DNA from: Acidimicrobiales bacterium | Lineage (GTDB): Bacteria > Actinomycetota > Acidimicrobiia > Acidimicrobiales > Aldehydirespiratoraceae | Assembly: GCA_033344915.1 (NCBI GenBank) | Contig: JAWPML010000001.1 | Location: forward strand, 186,001 to 250,000 | DNA: 64,000 nt | Direction: 5' to 3' | Part shown: positions 61,341-64,000 of the stretch, piece after piece | Layout of the letters: every line of letters begins with the position of its first letter | Numbering within the stretch: position 1 is the first letter of the stretch | Translations under genes and position numbers: made by a program | The notes under the pieces: model-generated | What the model was told of the DNA's origin: nothing | What the model saw: the letters and a program-made list of their open reading frames with translations, nothing else | Database searches by the model: none

Positions 61341-63254
61341 ATGCGGCGACTCCTGTTCGCGGCAGTCCTCGGGTTGTGGACCCTCGGGCTTGCCGCGCCC
61401 GCCTCGGCGCAGGACGACCCGACCATCGGCTCCACCGGGCCCGCGTCGGGTGAGTTCGCCCAGACCGACGAGGCCTGCGGCTTCGGCGACTTCACGGACG
61501 GCTCGTACACCGCGACGATCGGTGAGGATGCCGACGGCGTCTACATCGAGTTCACCCAGGGATCGACGGGTGACAGCGGCCGGTTCCGCAGCGACGGGGA
61601 CGGCAACATCAGCTTCGAGACCGACGGCGACGAGGAGTACAACGACATCCGCGTCGACGGGAATCGGCTGATCGCTCAATATCTCTACGGCACCGACTGC
61701 GTCCAGGAATGGTCCGCGACCGTGGAGATGCCCGAGGGCTTCATCGACTTCCTCGTCGCGGCGAGCGCCGCGCCGGAACCCCAACCCGAGCCGGCGCCAG
61801 AGCCCGAACCCGAGCCCGAGCCCGAAGTCGAGGATCCGCCTTCCGAGACCGAGGATCCGGAGGCCGACGCCGCGGCAGAGCCCGACGACGGCGGGGCCGC
61901 GGCGCCCACGGATGCCGCCGATGGTGAGTCCACCGAGGTCGACGGGTCGAGCGACGACGGCGGCATCGACTGGGAGTCGCTCACCTTCCTCGCCTTGCTG
62001 CTGTTGTTCCTGATCGCCCTGTTCCTGTTGTACCGGAGACGTCAGCAGCGCCTCTACCGCGCCGATCCGGGGGATTTCGGCGAGTTCATCCCCGTCCCGC
62101 CGGGAGGCGACGAGAGCGATGACGACGACGAGCCGGAGGCCACCAGCTCCGGTCCGCCCGGCGTGATCGTCGACGACGGCGAAGGGCCGTCCGGGTCGGT
62201 CCCGCCGCCGACGGGCGACTGCATCCCGGAGCGGGAGGAGTTCGAGCTCGCTCGGGAGGCGAAGGATGCGGCGTTCGCGGCGGGGGAGCAGGCCGACCGG
62301 GAGCTGGCCGCGGCGAAGGACGCCCACGGCCGTCTCGAGGCCGCCACCCGCAATCCTCTCGGTGAGCAGCCGCCGCAGGTCGAGGTCGACCCGAACGCGT
62401 CGGAATCCGAGCAGGCGCAGGCCGCCCGCGTGCACGCCCTGCAGCTCGCGGAGTGGGAGGCGTTCGAGCAGGAGGCCGCCGATGCGGCCGCGGCCCTGCC
62501 CGAGGCCAAGGCGGCGCTGGACAAGGCTCGCGCCGACCGTGCCGAGGCGTGGGAGGACTTCCAGCGGATGCGGCGCCGGCTCGAGGCCGCCCGGGTTGCG
62601 CTCAACAACTGCGACGGGTCCGCCGGCCCGCCCGATGACGAAGACGAGCCGCCGGCCCCGGAGCCGGGCGCCGAGCCCGAGCCGGACCCCACCGGCGGCA
62701 CCACGACCGGCGGAGGCCGACCCGGCGTGATCACCGACCCGCCGACGATCGACCCGCCACCCGTGGACGAGGACACCTGCCCGGAGGGCGCCGAGAAGGA
62801 CGGCGAGGTCGTGTCGAGCCAGGAGTTCCGGGTGCCGGGCGGACCGATCACCGTTGAGGTCGGCACCAGTGCGTGGGCCCGCCACGGGCGGACGTTCAAC
62901 CCCGAGGCGTTCGAAGAACTGGACACTGATCTCGTTGAGGAGCTGTCCGCCGGCATCGAACAGGAGCGCACGGCCGTGCGCATCTCGGTGCGTATCCCCA
63001 CGACGATCGTCACCGTGCAGTGCGTGGCGATCCTCGTGTGTCGCAGCAACGCCTGGATCGACAGCGGTCGCCGCAAGCGGGTCGAATCACGAGCTCCCGG
63101 GCCGGACCTCCAGGTGCTGCCGACGGGTGCGGCCGGCGGTGTGGCTCGGTCCAAGGACCGTCGCGATGCCGGCCGAATGGTGGAGAAGGCCCAAGCGCTG
63201 CTCGCCGAGCTCCGCGAGAACGAAGAAGACGCTGCGGAGGTCGACTGTGACTGA
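61341..63254 (+). CDS. Type I membrane protein with cytoplasmic coiled coil (paralogue of the 21.5-kb protein)
   Basis: 637 residues: signal peptide (1-24, ending ASAQ), a small beta-rich ectodomain (25-135), a Pro/Glu repeat linker, a membrane span (about 214-235, LTFLALLLLFLIALFLLYRRR) with positive residues after it, a charged Ala-rich coiled coil (about 290-420), a Pro/Thr/Gly spacer and a C-terminal domain (CPEGAEKDGEVVSSQEFRVPG...CRSNAWIDSGRRKR...). Domain order and C-terminal sequence match the 21.5-23.6-kb protein. The ATG at 61341 follows AGGAGGTGAGG. The next gene's GTG overlaps this stop by 8 nt. Confidence 0.85.
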   Translation: MRRLLFAAVLGLWTLGLAAPASAQDDPTIGSTGPASGEFAQTDEACGFGDFTDGSYTATIGEDADGVYIEFTQGSTGDSGRFRSDGDGNISFETDGDEEYNDIRVDGNRLIAQYLYGTDCVQEWSATVEMPEGFIDFLVAASAAPEPQPEPAPEPEPEPEPEVEDPPSETEDPEADAAAEPDDGGAAAPTDAADGESTEVDGSSDDGGIDWESLTFLALLLLFLIALFLLYRRRQQRLYRADPGDFGEFIPVPPGGDESDDDDEPEATSSGPPGVIVDDGEGPSGSVPPPTGDCIPEREEFELAREAKDAAFAAGEQADRELAAAKDAHGRLEAATRNPLGEQPPQVEVDPNASESEQAQAARVHALQLAEWEAFEQEAADAAAALPEAKAALDKARADRAEAWEDFQRMRRRLEAARVALNNCDGSAGPPDDEDEPPAPEPGAEPEPDPTGGTTTGGGRPGVITDPPTIDPPPVDEDTCPEGAEKDGEVVSSQEFRVPGGPITVEVGTSAWARHGRTFNPEAFEELDTDLVEELSAGIEQERTAVRISVRIPTTIVTVQCVAILVCRSNAWIDSGRRKRVESRAPGPDLQVLPTGAAGGVARSKDRRDAGRMVEKAQALLAELRENEEDAAEVDCD

Positions 63255-64000
63255 CTCCCCACCCGATCCGCCGAGGCCGAACGGCCCGAAGAAGGATGAC
63301 GACGACGAGGAGCAGGAGCTCGAGGACTGGATCGGCACCGAGTGGGAGGAGAACCTGCCGGAGTCGGTGATCCCCGATCTCGAGATCAGCAAGCGGGTCA
63401 TCACCGGCGGGCACTACCCGCCCGACCCCGAGGCGGAGACCACCGAGCCGGATGAGGCCGATGCCGATGCCGGATCCGAGTTGCCCGACGGCGAGCTCGA
63501 GTTCTCCGATCTGATCGGTGACAAGATCCGCGACTTCGAGGAGGCGATCGAGGCCGGCGACGCCGCCGACGCGCAGGCCGAGACGGACCGCAAGGTGAAG
63601 GAGGTCCTCGACGAGCAGCGCGAGCTGCTCGACAAGATCGAAGCCGACAAGCGGCGTCAGAACCAGCTCGAAGAGGATCGGCGCACCGAGCCGGAACGGG
63701 AACGGCAGTACCAGATCGGCCTTTGGTGGCGCCGGATCGTGGTGACGATCGGGATCCTCGCGGGGCTGGGCTACGGCTGTTCGCAGGTGCTCGGCGATGA
63801 TGGCGAGACCACGGTCGCCGGCGGCGGTGATCCCACCGCTGACGACACCGCGGCGGAAGACTCCGCGACGGACGGCGGCACGCCCTCCGAGCCGGTCGAG
63901 GATCCGACCGGCGATGGCGAGGTTGCGACCGATCCGTCCGGATCCCGGCCACCGTTGGCGTGCGCCGTCGGTGACGCATCGCCGGACGCCGCGGCCCTCG
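63247..64000 (+). CDS. Single-pass membrane protein with acidic cytoplasmic N-terminus, 3'-truncated by the window end
   Basis: The frame opens at GTG 63247, eight bases inside the preceding stop, and stays open for 251 codons to the edge. Residues 1-155 are acidic with a helical, coiled-coil-like core (TDRKVKEVLDEQRELLDKIEADKRRQ); a membrane span follows at about 159-177 (LWWRRIVVTIGILAGLGYG), then a Thr/Asp/Gly-rich extracytoplasmic stretch. No signal peptide is present, so the topology is N-in, C-out, opposite to the protein encoded just upstream. Function unknown; coupling to the type I protein suggests a complex. Confidence 0.8.
   Translation, partial: MTDSPPDPPRPNGPKKDDDDEEQELEDWIGTEWEENLPESVIPDLEISKRVITGGHYPPDPEAETTEPDEADADAGSELPDGELEFSDLIGDKIRDFEEAIEAGDAADAQAETDRKVKEVLDEQRELLDKIEADKRRQNQLEEDRRTEPERERQYQIGLWWRRIVVTIGILAGLGYGCSQVLGDDGETTVAGGGDPTADDTAAEDSATDGGTPSEPVEDPTGDGEVATDPSGSRPPLACAVGDASPDAAAL

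Noticed and set aside
61760-61850. Pro/Glu codon repeats considered as a repeat element
   Set aside because: It is a coding low-complexity linker in the membrane protein, not an independent DNA repeat.
1-64000. CRISPR arrays, tRNA and rRNA genes, insertion sequences, integrases
   Set aside because: No regularly spaced repeats, cloverleaf, rRNA segment, terminal inverted repeats or transposase/recombinase motif were seen on reading the window.

Overview
This is a dense, high-GC chromosomal stretch with short intergenic gaps, many 4-nt start/stop overlaps (ATGA or GTGA), frequent GTG/TTG starts and many Cys-lipidated proteins. Several features fit an actinobacterium of the Acidimicrobiia type: a short N-terminal 'GWWVAADGKWYPP' signature at 54.6 kb, SLH-like repeats on a secreted protein, a large AceA2-type isocitrate lyase, an Rv1264-like cyclase and a heliorhodopsin. 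The lineage is an inference, because no rRNA or marker gene lies in the window. No tRNA, rRNA, CRISPR array, insertion sequence or phage module was found.

Layout. (1) 0-5.4 kb: a cell-surface and accessory zone with an RTX repeat protein, an SLH protein, a decayed MazF toxin remnant, and an intact RHH antitoxin/Fic-Doc toxin pair with its own operator. (2) 5.4-15.3 kb: a catabolic island with two TetR regulators, an AhpD-like protein, two FAD aromatic monooxygenases, a sulfatase, an SDR lacking its catalytic Tyr/Lys, a two-domain extradiol dioxygenase and a VOC protein. Four related 16-bp palindromes flank the first TetR gene. (3) 15.4-23.6 kb, minus strand: four genes joined by 4-nt overlaps that encode a membrane protein with a C-terminal Cys/His toxin- or protease-like domain, a probable partner or immunity protein and two unknown proteins. 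Upstream of them are a lipoprotein and another unusual type I membrane protein. (4) 23.7-27.9 kb: a TetR gene behind a perfect 20-bp palindrome and a heterodimeric ABC exporter. (5) 27.9-34.7 kb: a propeller-like lipoprotein, isocitrate lyase, an alpha/beta-hydrolase fused to a SARP/BTAD DNA-binding domain, a cupredoxin-like lipoprotein and a cupin.

(6) 34.7-39.7 kb, minus strand: an ECF sigma factor, a membrane protein, a neocarzinostatin-like membrane protein and a cytochrome P450 in one overlapping operon, then a small unknown protein and a GNAT protein. (7) 39.7-49.8 kb: mostly single-gene units, including a serine hydrolase, PilZ, a baeRF2-like protein divergent from a MarR regulator, an MpaB/DUF2236 oxygenase-like protein, a heliorhodopsin divergent from a class III adenylate cyclase, and an aldo/keto reductase. 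(8) 49.8-54.1 kb: a RecQ helicase fused to a phosphoribosyltransferase domain, a GIY-YIG protein and a type 1 periplasmic-binding lipoprotein. (9) 54.2-64 kb: an envelope zone with a PASTA plus NPCBM-like membrane protein overlapping a 1253-residue VWA plus SGNH-hydrolase lipoprotein, a YgjV-like protein, a rhomboid protease, a second SP-ectodomain-TM-coiled-coil protein homologous to the one at 21.5-23.6 kb, and a single-pass membrane protein cut by the window end.

The best candidates for an undescribed system are the four-gene operon at 15.4-20.6 kb and the related type I membrane-protein family. Next come the sigma/neocarzinostatin-like/P450 operon, the heliorhodopsin-cyclase pair and the hydrolase-BTAD one-component regulator.
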